Counted from the first letter of the stretch, positions 1 through 6,603 are shown. The stretch: DNA of 7,238 nt from Spirochaetaceae bacterium UBA1306 (GCA_002307245.1 DBTW01000073.1:1-7238); one strand, 5' to 3'. Program-made: numbers and translations. Notes: generated by a model not told the origin, from the letters alone.

Positions 1-1
1 C

Positions 2-673
2 CTCATGCTGACGGCCCTGGCGCGCACGAGCGCCGCCGAGGTGGGCATGGCGACGAGCGCGACGCCGGCCATCACGGCCATCCTCGCGGCCCTCTTCCTC
101 AAGGAGAGGATAGGCTCGAGGACGGCCGCGGGCATCGCCCTCGTCGTCGCGGGCATCGCCGCCCTGGACCTGTACGGGATCTCGGCCGCCTCGGCGGCGA
201 GCGCCGAGGCTGGCGATGCCCTCCCCGTAGGGGGCAGGCTCGCCGGCCTGCTCTTCGCGATCGCGGCCGCGGCCTCGGAGTCGGTGTTCAACGTCCTGGC
301 CAAGCGCCTGCCCTCGCGCCTGGGCCCGATGGCCAGCAGCGCCGTCGTGACGGCCATGGCCTTCGCGATGCTCGCGGGCATCGCCCTCGCGACGGGCGAG
401 ACCGTCGATCCGTCATCGCTGGGGCCGCCCGTCCTCGCGGCCATCGCCTATCAGGGGCTCTTCGTCTCGGCCCTCGCATATATCCTCTTCTACCGAGGAG
501 CCTCGGGACTTCCCGCGGCGACGATCGGCGCCTTCTCAGGACTCATCCCCCTGACCGGCCTACTAACGTCCGTCATGTTCCTCGGCGAGCGGCCGAACCC
601 GGCGGCCGCGGTCGGCGCCGTTCTCGCCCTCGCCGGCATGCGGCTCTGCGCCGGAGCCGTCCGCGAGCGCTAG
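2..673 (+). CDS. DMT superfamily (EamA) transporter, 5' end cut off by the window
   Basis: This is an inner-membrane drug/metabolite transporter of the EamA type; the substrate cannot be told from sequence. The frame is open to the window edge, so the real start lies upstream and roughly the first 70 residues (about three helices) are missing from the usual 280-300. About seven hydrophobic helices are visible. Counted from the first visible Met at base 5, the end of the first EamA repeat shows the typical S-A-T-P-A near residue 18, followed by FLKERIG and a glycine-rich helix. The second repeat ends with the matching SGLIPLTG, then FLGERP, then a small-residue helix near the C-terminus. This internal duplication is the hallmark of the family. 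The gene ends with TAG at 671-673 and is convergent with the lipoprotein gene, with a 53-bp gap. No clear terminator is visible in that gap. The family call is firm; the substrate is unknown. Confidence 0.9.
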   Translation, partial: LMLTALARTSAAEVGMATSATPAITAILAALFLKERIGSRTAAGIALVVAGIAALDLYGISAASAASAEAGDALPVGGRLAGLLFAIAAAASESVFNVLAKRLPSRLGPMASSAVVTAMAFAMLAGIALATGETVDPSSLGPPVLAAIAYQGLFVSALAYILFYRGASGLPAATIGAFSGLIPLTGLLTSVMFLGERPNPAAAVGAVLALAGMRLCAGAVRER

Positions 674-726
674 CCTGCTTCAGGATCCGACGGGAAAGAG
701 GCTTCGCACCTGCCCCCAGGAGATGT

Positions 727-1410
727 TCAAGGGTAGACGAAGGGAACCGTCACCTTAAAGCGCTGGTCCGAGGGATACTTGGGAAAGCTCTCGTAATCGG
801 AGTCAAGAGTGCCGACGAAGAAGCCTATCTTGCTCGTTGTCGGGGCCGCAGCCGTAAGCGTCAGGCGCGTGGGGTTGGAACCCGAGTCGGAGCTCAATTG
901 AGTATCGTTAACGGACATCTGGAAATACCCGTATGAGGTGGGGTTGGATGCGTCGCCGGGGGGGGTAAAGCTCAGGGAAATGGTATTTGTCTTTTCCCAA
1001 CCTTTGATCGCGGAGGCGGAGCTCCATTCGGAGATTTTCGTATATCCGCCGTCCAGCTTCTGGATTATCTTATAATCTCCGGAGATTCTCAGAATCAAGG
1101 CGAGATAATTATCCGAATCCACATAGTCAAACATGAGGCCGAAGGGAGAGTAAATGCTGCCTTCGAGCTTCTTGACCTGAATAGTGGCCGTCCAGGACGA
1201 ATCGTTCGCGAAGGAATTGTCGTCGACGGCAGGCGCGTGCACGAAAGCCTTGCTCATCAGGTCGTCGTCGTTCGTCTTGAACTGCAGCCAACCTTCGCCA
1301 TCGGCCTGGTAATTAATTGTCTCGATGGTGTAGTCCTTCGAATCGCAAGAAACGAGGGAAAAGGCGGCTAACGGGATCGCGAGCGCCAGGAGCCGACGGA
1401 ACTTGATCAT
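727..1410 (-). CDS. Predicted secreted lipoprotein, possible concanavalin-like beta-sandwich domain
   Basis: I do not recognise a named family. The 227-residue product begins with a lipoprotein signal: a basic start (MIKFRR), a hydrophobic stretch over residues 7-18, and the lipobox L19-V20-S21-C22. Cleavage should leave a lipidated Cys22 and a mature chain of about 206 residues. Residue +2 is Asp, which in E. coli would hold a lipoprotein in the inner membrane, but other phyla use other rules. The mature part has alternating aromatic/polar strands such as FGLMFDYVDSDNYLALIL and IGFFVGTLDSD, resembling LamG or DUF1080-like jelly rolls that bind sugars; this is a fold guess only. The ATG is supported by AAGGTG at 1416-1421, 5 nt upstream, and by a good promoter further up. 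GC is much lower than in the neighbours: 31/60 over 781-840 and 26/60 over 1081-1140, against 45/60 over 2221-2280. This suggests recent acquisition or a different selective history. Confidence 0.82.
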   Translation of the reverse strand: MIKFRRLLALAIPLAAFSLVSCDSKDYTIETINYQADGEGWLQFKTNDDDLMSKAFVHAPAVDDNSFANDSSWTATIQVKKLEGSIYSPFGLMFDYVDSDNYLALILRISGDYKIIQKLDGGYTKISEWSSASAIKGWEKTNTISLSFTPPGDASNPTSYGYFQMSVNDTQLSSDSGSNPTRLTLTAAAPTTSKIGFFVGTLDSDYESFPKYPSDQRFKVTVPFVYP

Positions 1411-1415
1411 TGCTA

Positions 1416-1421
1416 CACCTT
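1416..1421 (-). promoter_or_regulatory. Ribosome binding site of the lipoprotein gene
   Basis: AAGGTG on the minus strand, 5 nt before the ATG at 1408-1410, matches part of the anti-Shine-Dalgarno complement. It supports the chosen start, which is also the one that gives a complete signal peptide. Confidence 0.55.
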
Positions 1422-1472
1422 ATCGGGCCCCGTGCCGCCCCGCTTCGCGGATCTCGGCCAAAGGCTTGGCGC

Positions 1473-1502
1473 ATTTTACGAGGAATGACCGGCTGCTGTA
1501 AA
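1473..1502 (-). promoter_or_regulatory. Sigma70-type promoter of the lipoprotein gene
   Basis: On the minus strand, TTTACA (plus-strand bases 1497-1502) lies 18 bp from TAAAAT (1473-1478). Each hexamer matches its sigma70 consensus at 5 of 6 positions. Transcription would start near 1466 and give a leader of about 55 nt before the ATG at 1410. This is the strongest consensus promoter I can see in the window, and it sits in locally AT-rich sequence. It has not been tested experimentally. Confidence 0.6.
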
Positions 1503-1585
1503 GTCCTATCTCGGTGAAGCTTCCCGCACGGCAGGATGAAGTCTGACGGACGATACGGCAGATCCCGCATCTTGACGATACTCTG

Positions 1586-1603
1586 ATTACCGACCATGGT
1601 AAT
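1586..1603. repeat. Inverted repeat just before the MFS start codon
   Basis: ATTACC (1586-1591) and GGTAAT (1598-1603) form 6-bp arms around a 6-bp spacer. A second, nested 8-bp palindrome, ACCATGGT, lies at 1593-1600. The structure ends 3 nt before the ATG at 1607. It could be a repressor operator or an mRNA hairpin, but the arms are short and chance is possible. A TAATAT hexamer at 1600-1605 overlaps it. Confidence 0.35.
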
Positions 1604-1606
1604 ATT

Positions 1607-3976
1607 ATGCCGAGCGCTCCGAAGGCGGGGAGCGAGGGGGCGCTGAACCCCCGCCAACTCTCCCGCGCGATGAACTATTCGATCGTGGCGGGGGGCTCGG
1701 GAGCCCTCTTCCTCACGGTCTGCAACAATCAGCCCATCTTCAACGTCTACATGCTCAACCACCTGGGCGTGTCGCCCGGGGTCCTGGGCCTGCTCATCGG
1801 CTGCATGCAGGCGAGCGGCGTCCTACAGCTCGTCTCGATCCTCGCCTACTCCCTCCTGCCCCGTCGCAAGGCCTTCTGGATGGCGGGCCACATCATCCAC
1901 CGCCTCGCCGGCCTCGCGGTCGCGGCCTCGGCCGCCATCTTCGCCTCGGGGGCGGGGAGGGAGCCGGCGGCCCTCATCGTCACGGTCGCGATGATAGCCT
2001 CGTGGTGCGCGATGAACCTCAGCTCCTCGGGCTGGATGTCCTGGATGGCCGACCTCATCCCCGTGGCGACCAGAGGAAGCTTCTTCCTCAGGCGCTCGGC
2101 CGTGTTCCAGGGCGCCACCGTAGCCTGGTTCTTCCTCGCGAGCGTCCTCCTCGACCTCTTCCCGGACGCCTCGAGGTCCTGGGCCTACGTGATCATCTTC
2201 GGCGTCGGGGCCGTAGGCGGTGTCCTCGACATCCTCCTCCACCTGCCGATCCCCGAGCCCGCGCGCGGCTCGCGCCCCAGGTTCAGCGCCACGGACTTCA
2301 TGGCCCCGCTACGCGATCGCAACTTCTTCCGCTACGCCCTCGTGATCGGCCTGGCCCAGCTCGCGCTGAACGTCGCCAGCCCCTTCCAAGCGCCCTACGT
2401 GACCTCCCGCAACGCGGTGGGCGCGCCCAACGTGTGGCTCGGCATCATGACCGTCATCTCCCAGCTCACCTGGGTGGCCATAGCGCCGCTCTGGGGCTTT
2501 GTCATGGACCGCTATGGGCGCAAGCCGGCCGTGCTCATGGGCTTCCTCGTCGGCCTCGCCACCTTGGGCTACGTCTTCCTCACGCCCGGCAACTACGCGA
2601 TCGCGCTGCCCCTCCTGTCGCTGGCCGCGGGCTTCTTCGGGCCGGCCTTCTGGGAGGGCTCGAACCAGCTCATGCTCACCCTCGCCCCGCCCGAGCTGCG
2701 GGTGGTCTACATCGGCTGGTACAACACGATCATCGGCGTGGTCTCCGCCCTCGGCGCGATAGGCGGAGGCGAGCTGGCCGGGGCCCTCGCCGGCTTCCGC
2801 CTCCGCGTCGGCCCCATGGAGCTACGCGGCTTCCACGTGGGACAGGTGGCGAGCCTCGCCATCCTGGTCCTCGCGGCCCTCGCCATGCGCAAGGTCAAGG
2901 AAGGGCACGAGCGCCCGGTCGCCATCCTCGTGTCGCAGTTCGCCACCGCCAGCGTGTTCCGCAGCTTCGCCTCCCTGGGCGCCCTATCCCTCGACTCGAG
3001 CGACCCCCGCGTCGCCAGGGCGCTGCGGCGTATCGACCGCAAGGGGGGCGAGCTCGTCCTTCGCGAGGTCATCGAGCGCCTCGACGATCCCCATGCCGAG
3101 GTCCGCAGGGAGGCGGCCCGCGCCCTGGGCCGGATCGGCGCGGCCGAGGCCGTCGTCCCCCTCGTCTCCAGGCTCGCCGATCCCTCGAGCCCCATCAGGA
3201 TCGAGGCGGCCCGCGCCCTGGGCGAGATCGGGAGCGACGAGGCCGTGCCCTCGCTCGTGCGCTTCCTCGCGGTAGGCTCGCCCGAGCTCCGGGCCGCCTG
3301 CGCCGAGGCCCTCGGCGTCATCGGCGGCGACGCCGCGCGGACTGCCCTCGCCGCGAGCCTCCCGCGCGAGGAGGACCACTCGGTGGTGGCCGTGCTCGCC
3401 GAGGCGGTGACCAAGGCCGCGGGGGCCGAGGAGGCCGAGGCGCCCATGGAGGTCCTCGAGGCCGTCCAGGAACTCCTCCCGCGCTTCGCCCTCGCGCGCA
3501 ACTCGGCCCTACGGCGGCAGTACGCCATCTCCATCGGCAACATCCTGGGCAGGCCGGGCGAGTTCTACCGCTTCATCACGGGCGAGTCCAGCTCGCGGCA
3601 GGCGCGCTGCCGCGCCCTCTTCGCCTCGTTCAAGATGCACCTCGCGCCCCTGTTCGAGACCGGAGACGCGTCGGGATTCGCGCGGGCGATGGACGATTTC
3701 GGCAAGGCCGTCGACTCCGAGCGCGGCAGGGAGGCCATGGACGCCTGCCTGCGCGTCCACGAGATGGCCATGGAACGCCTCTTCGGCGACCTCGCGAGGA
3801 CTCCTGACTTCCCCGAGGCGGCCGGCAGGGTGGACATGCGCATGGGCGCCTGGTGCTGGCTCGCGCGCGACTCCGCGAGGCGCGCCGGCCTGCCGTCCGA
3901 GGAAGGGGGCCTCGACGATCCGTCCTGCTACATACTCGCCCTGCTCGGGCTGTACTACCTGGGATCGGGAATCTAG
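1607..3976 (+). CDS. MFS transporter fused to HEAT repeats and an unassigned C-terminal domain
   Basis: The 789-residue protein has two parts. Residues about 22-430 form a major facilitator permease with some 12 hydrophobic helices. The MFS motif A is clear at 297-307 (GFVMDRYGRKP) between helices 8 and 9. A conserved-looking loop with W..DLIP...RG....R follows helix 4. Residues about 493-604 are HEAT repeats of the PBS-lyase type with a 31-residue period: DP..EVR.EAARALGRIG at 494-511, DP..PIR.EAARALGEIG at 525-542, a third ending in EALGVIGG near 574, and a weaker fourth at about 587-604. Residues about 610-789 are a helical tail that I cannot assign. The substrate is unknown. HEAT repeats usually bind proteins, so a cytoplasmic partner or regulatory role is an inference. 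ATG 1607 lacks a clear Shine-Dalgarno; no other common start lies upstream before a stop at 1544, and Met22 (1670) is an alternative. It is convergent with nagA, 24 bp apart. Confidence 0.9.
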   Translation: MPSAPKAGSEGALNPRQLSRAMNYSIVAGGSGALFLTVCNNQPIFNVYMLNHLGVSPGVLGLLIGCMQASGVLQLVSILAYSLLPRRKAFWMAGHIIHRLAGLAVAASAAIFASGAGREPAALIVTVAMIASWCAMNLSSSGWMSWMADLIPVATRGSFFLRRSAVFQGATVAWFFLASVLLDLFPDASRSWAYVIIFGVGAVGGVLDILLHLPIPEPARGSRPRFSATDFMAPLRDRNFFRYALVIGLAQLALNVASPFQAPYVTSRNAVGAPNVWLGIMTVISQLTWVAIAPLWGFVMDRYGRKPAVLMGFLVGLATLGYVFLTPGNYAIALPLLSLAAGFFGPAFWEGSNQLMLTLAPPELRVVYIGWYNTIIGVVSALGAIGGGELAGALAGFRLRVGPMELRGFHVGQVASLAILVLAALAMRKVKEGHERPVAILVSQFATASVFRSFASLGALSLDSSDPRVARALRRIDRKGGELVLREVIERLDDPHAEVRREAARALGRIGAAEAVVPLVSRLADPSSPIRIEAARALGEIGSDEAVPSLVRFLAVGSPELRAACAEALGVIGGDAARTALAASLPREEDHSVVAVLAEAVTKAAGAEEAEAPMEVLEAVQELLPRFALARNSALRRQYAISIGNILGRPGEFYRFITGESSSRQARCRALFASFKMHLAPLFETGDASGFARAMDDFGKAVDSERGREAMDACLRVHEMAMERLFGDLARTPDFPEAAGRVDMRMGAWCWLARDSARRAGLPSEEGGLDDPSCYILALLGLYYLGSGI

Positions 3977-4000
3977 GAGGGAAGACGCGCCCGCCCAGTA

Positions 4001-5143
4001 CTAGCCGAGAAGGGCCTCCACGCCCTCGAACTCGCCCTTCCACAGGACGAGCTGGGCGTCGAGGCCGGGAGCTATCGCCCCCCTGCGGTCGTCGATGCCC
4101 AGGGCCTGGGCCGGCGTGAGGCTCAGCATGCGCACGGCGTTGGGCACCGAGGAGCCCGTGACCTTGAGCCAATTGCGCAGGAGCTCGGGGCCGAGGAGTC
4201 GCCCGCCCATCAGCGTGCCCGAGAGCGCGTACCGCACGCCGTCCGGGCCCGAAACCACGGAGGACTCGCCCTCGCCGTAAGCGCCGGGGGGCAGGCCAGC
4301 GGGCGGCGCCGCGTCGGAGATGAGGATGAGCCGGTCGGGCTCGAGGGCGCCCGCGCAGAGCCGGAGGGCCTCGCGGTTAACGTGGGCCCCGTCGGGATTG
4401 AGCTCGACGAAGGGCCGGCGGTCCAGGAAGGGCAGCATGGCCAGGCCGGGCGACTTGTGCGAGATCGGGGACATGGCGTTGAAGAGGTGCGTGAGGCAGA
4501 AGCGCCCCTCGGGCAGCGTTATGCGATCGATATCGCAGTCGGAATGGCCCAGGCAGGGCATGACACCGACGGCCTCGAGCCTCGCGAGGATATCGCGGTA
4601 GCCGGGCAGCTCGGGAGCCAGAGTCATGAGAGCGAGCCTTCCCCTCGCCAGGTTGATCATCCGCCCGAGGAGGCGCGGGTCCGGGCCGGAAATGGCGTCC
4701 AGGGGTATGCCGCCGCGGCGCGCGGGGTTCACGAAGGGCCCCTCGACGTAGATGCCCGGCAGGTCAGCCCGAGGCAGGTCGAGCTCGCACAGGGCCGAGG
4801 CCAGGTCGGCCAGGGCCGCCTGATGCGACAGGATAGTGGGCGAGAAGCTGGTCACGCCCCGGGCGCGGAGATAGGCGGCGGCCTCGGCGAGGCGCGAGGC
4901 GGCGACGGCGGGATCGGGCCCGAGGGACTCGAAGCTTATCCCGCCGCAGCCGTGGACGTGCAGCTCCACGAGGCCGGGAGTGACCCAGGCCTTGCCGAGC
5001 TCGCGGCGGGGCAGGTCGGTCGGGAGAGGCTCTCCCGACTCGAGCACGGCCTCGATCCTCCCCTTGCGGACGACGACGGCTCCGCCCTCCAGGATCGAGC
5101 GCGGGAGGACTATCCGTCCCCCCGTCAGGAGGCAATCGTTCAA
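4001..5143 (-). CDS. nagA: N-acetylglucosamine-6-phosphate deacetylase
   Basis: This cytoplasmic amidohydrolase removes the acetyl group from GlcNAc-6-phosphate to give glucosamine-6-phosphate and acetate, in amino-sugar or cell-wall recycling. The 380-residue length is normal. Visible residues in family order are H62-x-H64 in ELHVHGCGG, E134 in VEGPF, H200 in GHSD, H219 with N222-A223 in THLFNAM, H254 in DGAH, and D277 in ISDAAPPAG as the likely catalytic Asp. Their spacing parallels E. coli NagA Glu131, His195, His216, Asn219/Ala220, His251 and Asp273. Two points are odd: the usual phosphate-contacting Arg (E. coli Arg227) is K230, and the usual KKGAH/KKGTH loop reads RRGGIP, without its His. 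The start is TTG (5141-5143), supported by a G-rich site at 5149-5154 that overlaps the stop of the flavodoxin gene upstream. That gene ends 9 nt before, so the two are probably co-transcribed. No nagB is visible. Confidence 0.92.
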   Translation of the reverse strand: MNDCLLTGGRIVLPRSILEGGAVVVRKGRIEAVLESGEPLPTDLPRRELGKAWVTPGLVELHVHGCGGISFESLGPDPAVAASRLAEAAAYLRARGVTSFSPTILSHQAALADLASALCELDLPRADLPGIYVEGPFVNPARRGGIPLDAISGPDPRLLGRMINLARGRLALMTLAPELPGYRDILARLEAVGVMPCLGHSDCDIDRITLPEGRFCLTHLFNAMSPISHKSPGLAMLPFLDRRPFVELNPDGAHVNREALRLCAGALEPDRLILISDAAPPAGLPPGAYGEGESSVVSGPDGVRYALSGTLMGGRLLGPELLRNWLKVTGSSVPNAVRMLSLTPAQALGIDDRRGAIAPGLDAQLVLWKGEFEGVEALLG

Positions 5144-5148
5144 AACAG

Positions 5149-5154
5149 CCCCCT
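5149..5154 (-). promoter_or_regulatory. Ribosome binding site deciding the TTG start of nagA
   Basis: AGGGGG on the minus strand lies 5 nt before the TTG at 5141-5143 and overlaps the TAG stop (5153-5155) of the preceding flavodoxin gene. It supports the TTG start, because no in-frame ATG occurs near the N-terminus, and it fits translational coupling between the two genes. Confidence 0.5.
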
Positions 5155-5641
5155 ACTTTCCGAGCAGTTCGTGCACGAAGGCGTCCACGCTCGCCTTGCG
5201 GAGCCCCTCTTCGTTCTTCTGGAGAACGGTCGCGCAGGCCGCGAGCGGCCCCAGCTCGGCCCCGAACTCCGCATCGAAGGCGGCTCTGATCGCGCCGGCC
5301 GCCGTGCCGTAGCAAGAGGCGAGGATGGCCAGGCGTTTCCCGGCCAGCTCCCTCGCGTGGGCGCGCAGCCAGGTCCGCAGGGGGGGGCAGATGGCCGAGG
5401 CCCAGACCGGCTGGACCAGGACGACCGTCCCGAAGCGCTGCAGCTCGATGCCCGGGTCGCCGATGGGCGTCGAGGACTTCATCGCCGCCTGGCGACCGGA
5501 ATTGATCCAGGCTAGGATGCCCTTCCTCTTCGAGAGGTCGACGATCTCGCGGACCTCGGCGCCGAGCCTTGTTCCCAGATCCTTGGCGAGATCGCGCGAA
5601 TGGCCGCTCCTCGTGACGTAGACGACGACGCTATCGGACAT
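5153..5641 (-). CDS. Flavodoxin-fold FMN protein
   Basis: The 162-residue product looks like a short-chain flavodoxin that binds FMN and carries electrons in the cytoplasm. It opens with a beta strand (VVVYV) followed by the phosphate-binding loop T10-R-S-G-H-S-R-D-L-A19. A segment GILAWINSGRQAAM at 41-54 is typical of the flavodoxin subgroup whose members are often annotated only as flavodoxin family protein. The 50s-loop/70s strand reads VVLVQPVWASAICPPLRTWL at 73-92, close to the usual P-x-W. Then LAILASCYG at 104-112 forms the next strand. The redox partner is unknown. The ATG at 5639-5641 is set by a strong Shine-Dalgarno, AGGAGGAG, at 5647-5654. The gene is divergent from tatD (87-bp gap) and is followed 9 nt later by nagA, so the two form a likely operon. 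The function in that operon is unclear. Confidence 0.85.
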   Translation of the reverse strand: MSDSVVVYVTRSGHSRDLAKDLGTRLGAEVREIVDLSKRKGILAWINSGRQAAMKSSTPIGDPGIELQRFGTVVLVQPVWASAICPPLRTWLRAHARELAGKRLAILASCYGTAAGAIRAAFDAEFGAELGPLAACATVLQKNEEGLRKASVDAFVHELLGK

Positions 5642-5646
5642 GGCTG

Positions 5647-5654
5647 CTCCTCCT
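5647..5654 (-). promoter_or_regulatory. Strong ribosome binding site of the flavodoxin gene
   Basis: AGGAGGAG on the minus strand, 5 nt before the ATG at 5639-5641, is nearly ideal. It fixes the start against the longer in-frame extension that is open up to about 6076 but would run through the tatD gene in antisense. Confidence 0.7.
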
Positions 5655-5694
5655 GGCGCTCCCGCCGCCCCGTGGCGATTGCGCGGGCGCCAGG
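5652..5694 (-). repeat. Stem-loop in the flavodoxin leader next to its ribosome binding site
   Basis: CCTGGCGC (5652-5659) and GCGCCAGG (5687-5694) are perfect 8-bp arms with a 27-nt GC-rich spacer. Further C/G runs inside could lengthen the stem. In the minus-strand transcript the 3' arm ends within the AGGAGGAG site, so folding could partly cover the ribosome binding site. Such arms can arise by chance in 70% GC sequence, so a regulatory role is an inference. Confidence 0.35.
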
Positions 5695-5698
5695 CGGA

Positions 5699-5727
5699 AG
5701 GATACACTTCGGGAGGGGGCAGCACAA
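5699..5727 (-). promoter_or_regulatory. Weak candidate promoter of the flavodoxin-nagA unit
   Basis: On the minus strand TTGTGC (5722-5727) and TATCCT (5699-5704) are separated by 17 bp. They match the sigma70 hexamers at 3 and 4 of 6 positions. The position in the 87-bp divergent gap is right, but the match is poor. A comparably weak plus-strand pair, TTGCGC (5679-5684) and TACACT (5703-5708) with an 18-bp spacer, could serve tatD. Confidence 0.25.
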
Positions 5728-5728
5728 C

Positions 5729-6529
5729 ATGGACCTCGCCCTGGCCGACGCGCATATCCACTTGGTCGATCTCCTCGACCGCGACCCGGGCTTCCCTTCG
5801 CGCCTGTCCTCGCCCGAGGGCCTCGGCCGGGGATGGACCTGCTGCGCCGCGAGCCACGACTCGCCCGAGTGGGAGCTTTCCGAGGCCCTGCGCGCCGTCC
5901 TGCCCCCCTTCGCCGCTAGCTTCGGCATCCATCCGCAATGGCCGGTCTGGAAGAACGCCGAGCTCCTCGAGCGCCTCGCCGCGGGGGGCCGGATACAGGC
6001 CATAGGCGAGGCGGGCTTCGACTTCTTCGGCGACGTCCCCGAACGCGTCCGGCGGCCCGAGAACGAGGGCGTGCAACGCGCCGTATTCGAGTTCCAGCTC
6101 GAGCTCGCCGAGGCCCGGAGCCTCCCCCTACTCCTCCACCTGCGCAAGGCCATGGACCTGGCATTCGCTTACGCCCCGAGGCTCCGCCGCCTGCCCGCAG
6201 CGATCTTCCATTCCTACTCGGGCACAGCCCGCGACGCGGAGTCCCTCCTCGCGAAGGGCGTGAACGCCTACTTCTCCTTCGGGACCCCGGTGCTGAACGG
6301 CAACAAGCGGGCGGTGGCGGCTTGCGCGGCCCTGCCCCCTGATCGCCTGCTGGCCGAGACCGACGCGCCCTGGCAGCCGCCGAGGCTATCCCTGCGCTCG
6401 GGCCGCGACTATTGCCGCGCCGAGGACATCGAGCTGGTGATCGGCGGCATAGCCTCCTTGCGCGGCATCGCGCCCGCCGAGGCCGGGGCGTTATGCGCCG
6501 CCAATTTCCGCTCGGCCTACGGGCTCTAG
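5729..6529 (+). CDS. TatD-family metal-dependent hydrolase (predicted deoxyribonuclease)
   Basis: The 266-residue protein is a TIM-barrel hydrolase of the TatD family. Characterised members are divalent-metal 3'-5' DNases or exonucleases acting on damaged DNA, but many members are untested. All expected metal ligands are present and correctly ordered: H9 and H11 in DAHIHL, E94 in AIGEAGFD, H137 in LLLHLRKA, H161 in IFHSYSGT, and D212 in LLAETDAPW. The family's GIHP motif is at 66-69. The chain ends with the usual N-x-x-x-x-Y/F pattern (NFRSAYGL). I chose ATG 5729 because DAHIHL then begins at residue 7, as is normal, and GGGAGGGGG at 5711-5719 is a good ribosome binding site. A 43-residue longer reading from 5600 would overlap the divergent flavodoxin gene and adds no family sequence. 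The residues around 30-50 (GWTCCAASHDSPEWE) differ from E. coli TatD, so this is a divergent subgroup. Confidence 0.9.
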   Translation: MDLALADAHIHLVDLLDRDPGFPSRLSSPEGLGRGWTCCAASHDSPEWELSEALRAVLPPFAASFGIHPQWPVWKNAELLERLAAGGRIQAIGEAGFDFFGDVPERVRRPENEGVQRAVFEFQLELAEARSLPLLLHLRKAMDLAFAYAPRLRRLPAAIFHSYSGTARDAESLLAKGVNAYFSFGTPVLNGNKRAVAACAALPPDRLLAETDAPWQPPRLSLRSGRDYCRAEDIELVIGGIASLRGIAPAEAGALCAANFRSAYGL

Positions 6530-6535
6530 GCGGCC

Positions 6536-6556
6536 GTCGAGGGACTCGATGCTTTT
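6536..6556 (+). terminator. Weak candidate terminator after tatD
   Basis: TCGAG (6537-6541) and CTCGA (6545-6549) form a 5-bp stem with a 3-nt loop, plus a G-T closing pair. A run of four T follows at 6553-6556. The location, 8 bases after the tatD stop, is right, but the stem and T-run are short. Confidence 0.3.
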
Positions 6557-6561
6557 CAACG

Positions 6562-6603
6562 CCGCGCTAGGCGGAGCCTCGAGGAAGGGCTAGCCCCCCT
6601 CGA
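6562..6603. repeat. Cluster of hairpins between tatD and padR
   Basis: CCGC (6562-6565) can pair with GCGG (6571-6574). TCGAGG (6579-6584) pairs with CCTCGA (6598-6603) around an inner GGGCTAGCCC palindrome (6587-6596). A 9-bp direct repeat, CCCCTCGAA, occurs at 6596-6604 and again at 6614-6622. The stretch has no coding potential that I can support. It may assist transcription termination or simply be GC-rich spacer. Confidence 0.3.

Noticed and set aside
674..726. A possible terminator between the DMT transporter and the lipoprotein gene
   Set aside because: Only a 4-bp CCTG/CAGG hairpin (674-684) is present, with no T-run on either strand.
1313..1762. A 149-codon minus-strand frame spanning the lipoprotein/MFS gap
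   Set aside because: It overlaps the starts of both divergent genes and would read through the promoter region. Its residues resemble no family.
2707..3543. A 278-codon antisense frame over the HEAT repeats
   Set aside because: It is rich in Ala, Arg and Ser and mirrors the repeat structure of the real gene. No independent motif or ribosome binding site was seen.
2002..3807. A 601-codon open frame inside the MFS-HEAT gene on the same strand
   Set aside because: Its translation is dominated by Arg, Pro, Gly and Ala with no domain pattern, as expected for an off-frame reading of very GC-rich DNA. The overlapping frame carries clear MFS and HEAT motifs.
3959..3998. CTGGG/CCCAG arms as a shared terminator between the MFS gene and nagA
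   Set aside because: The stem is 5 bp with a 30-nt loop and no T-run, so it is not convincing.
4382..5515. A 377-codon open frame antisense to nagA and the flavodoxin gene
   Set aside because: It runs across two well-supported genes and its translation is low-complexity, rich in Gly, Glu and Arg. It is a GC-driven shadow.
5600..5728. A 43-residue N-terminal extension of TatD
   Set aside because: It overlaps the divergent flavodoxin start and adds no family sequence. ATG 5729 has a good ribosome binding site and places the HxH motif correctly.
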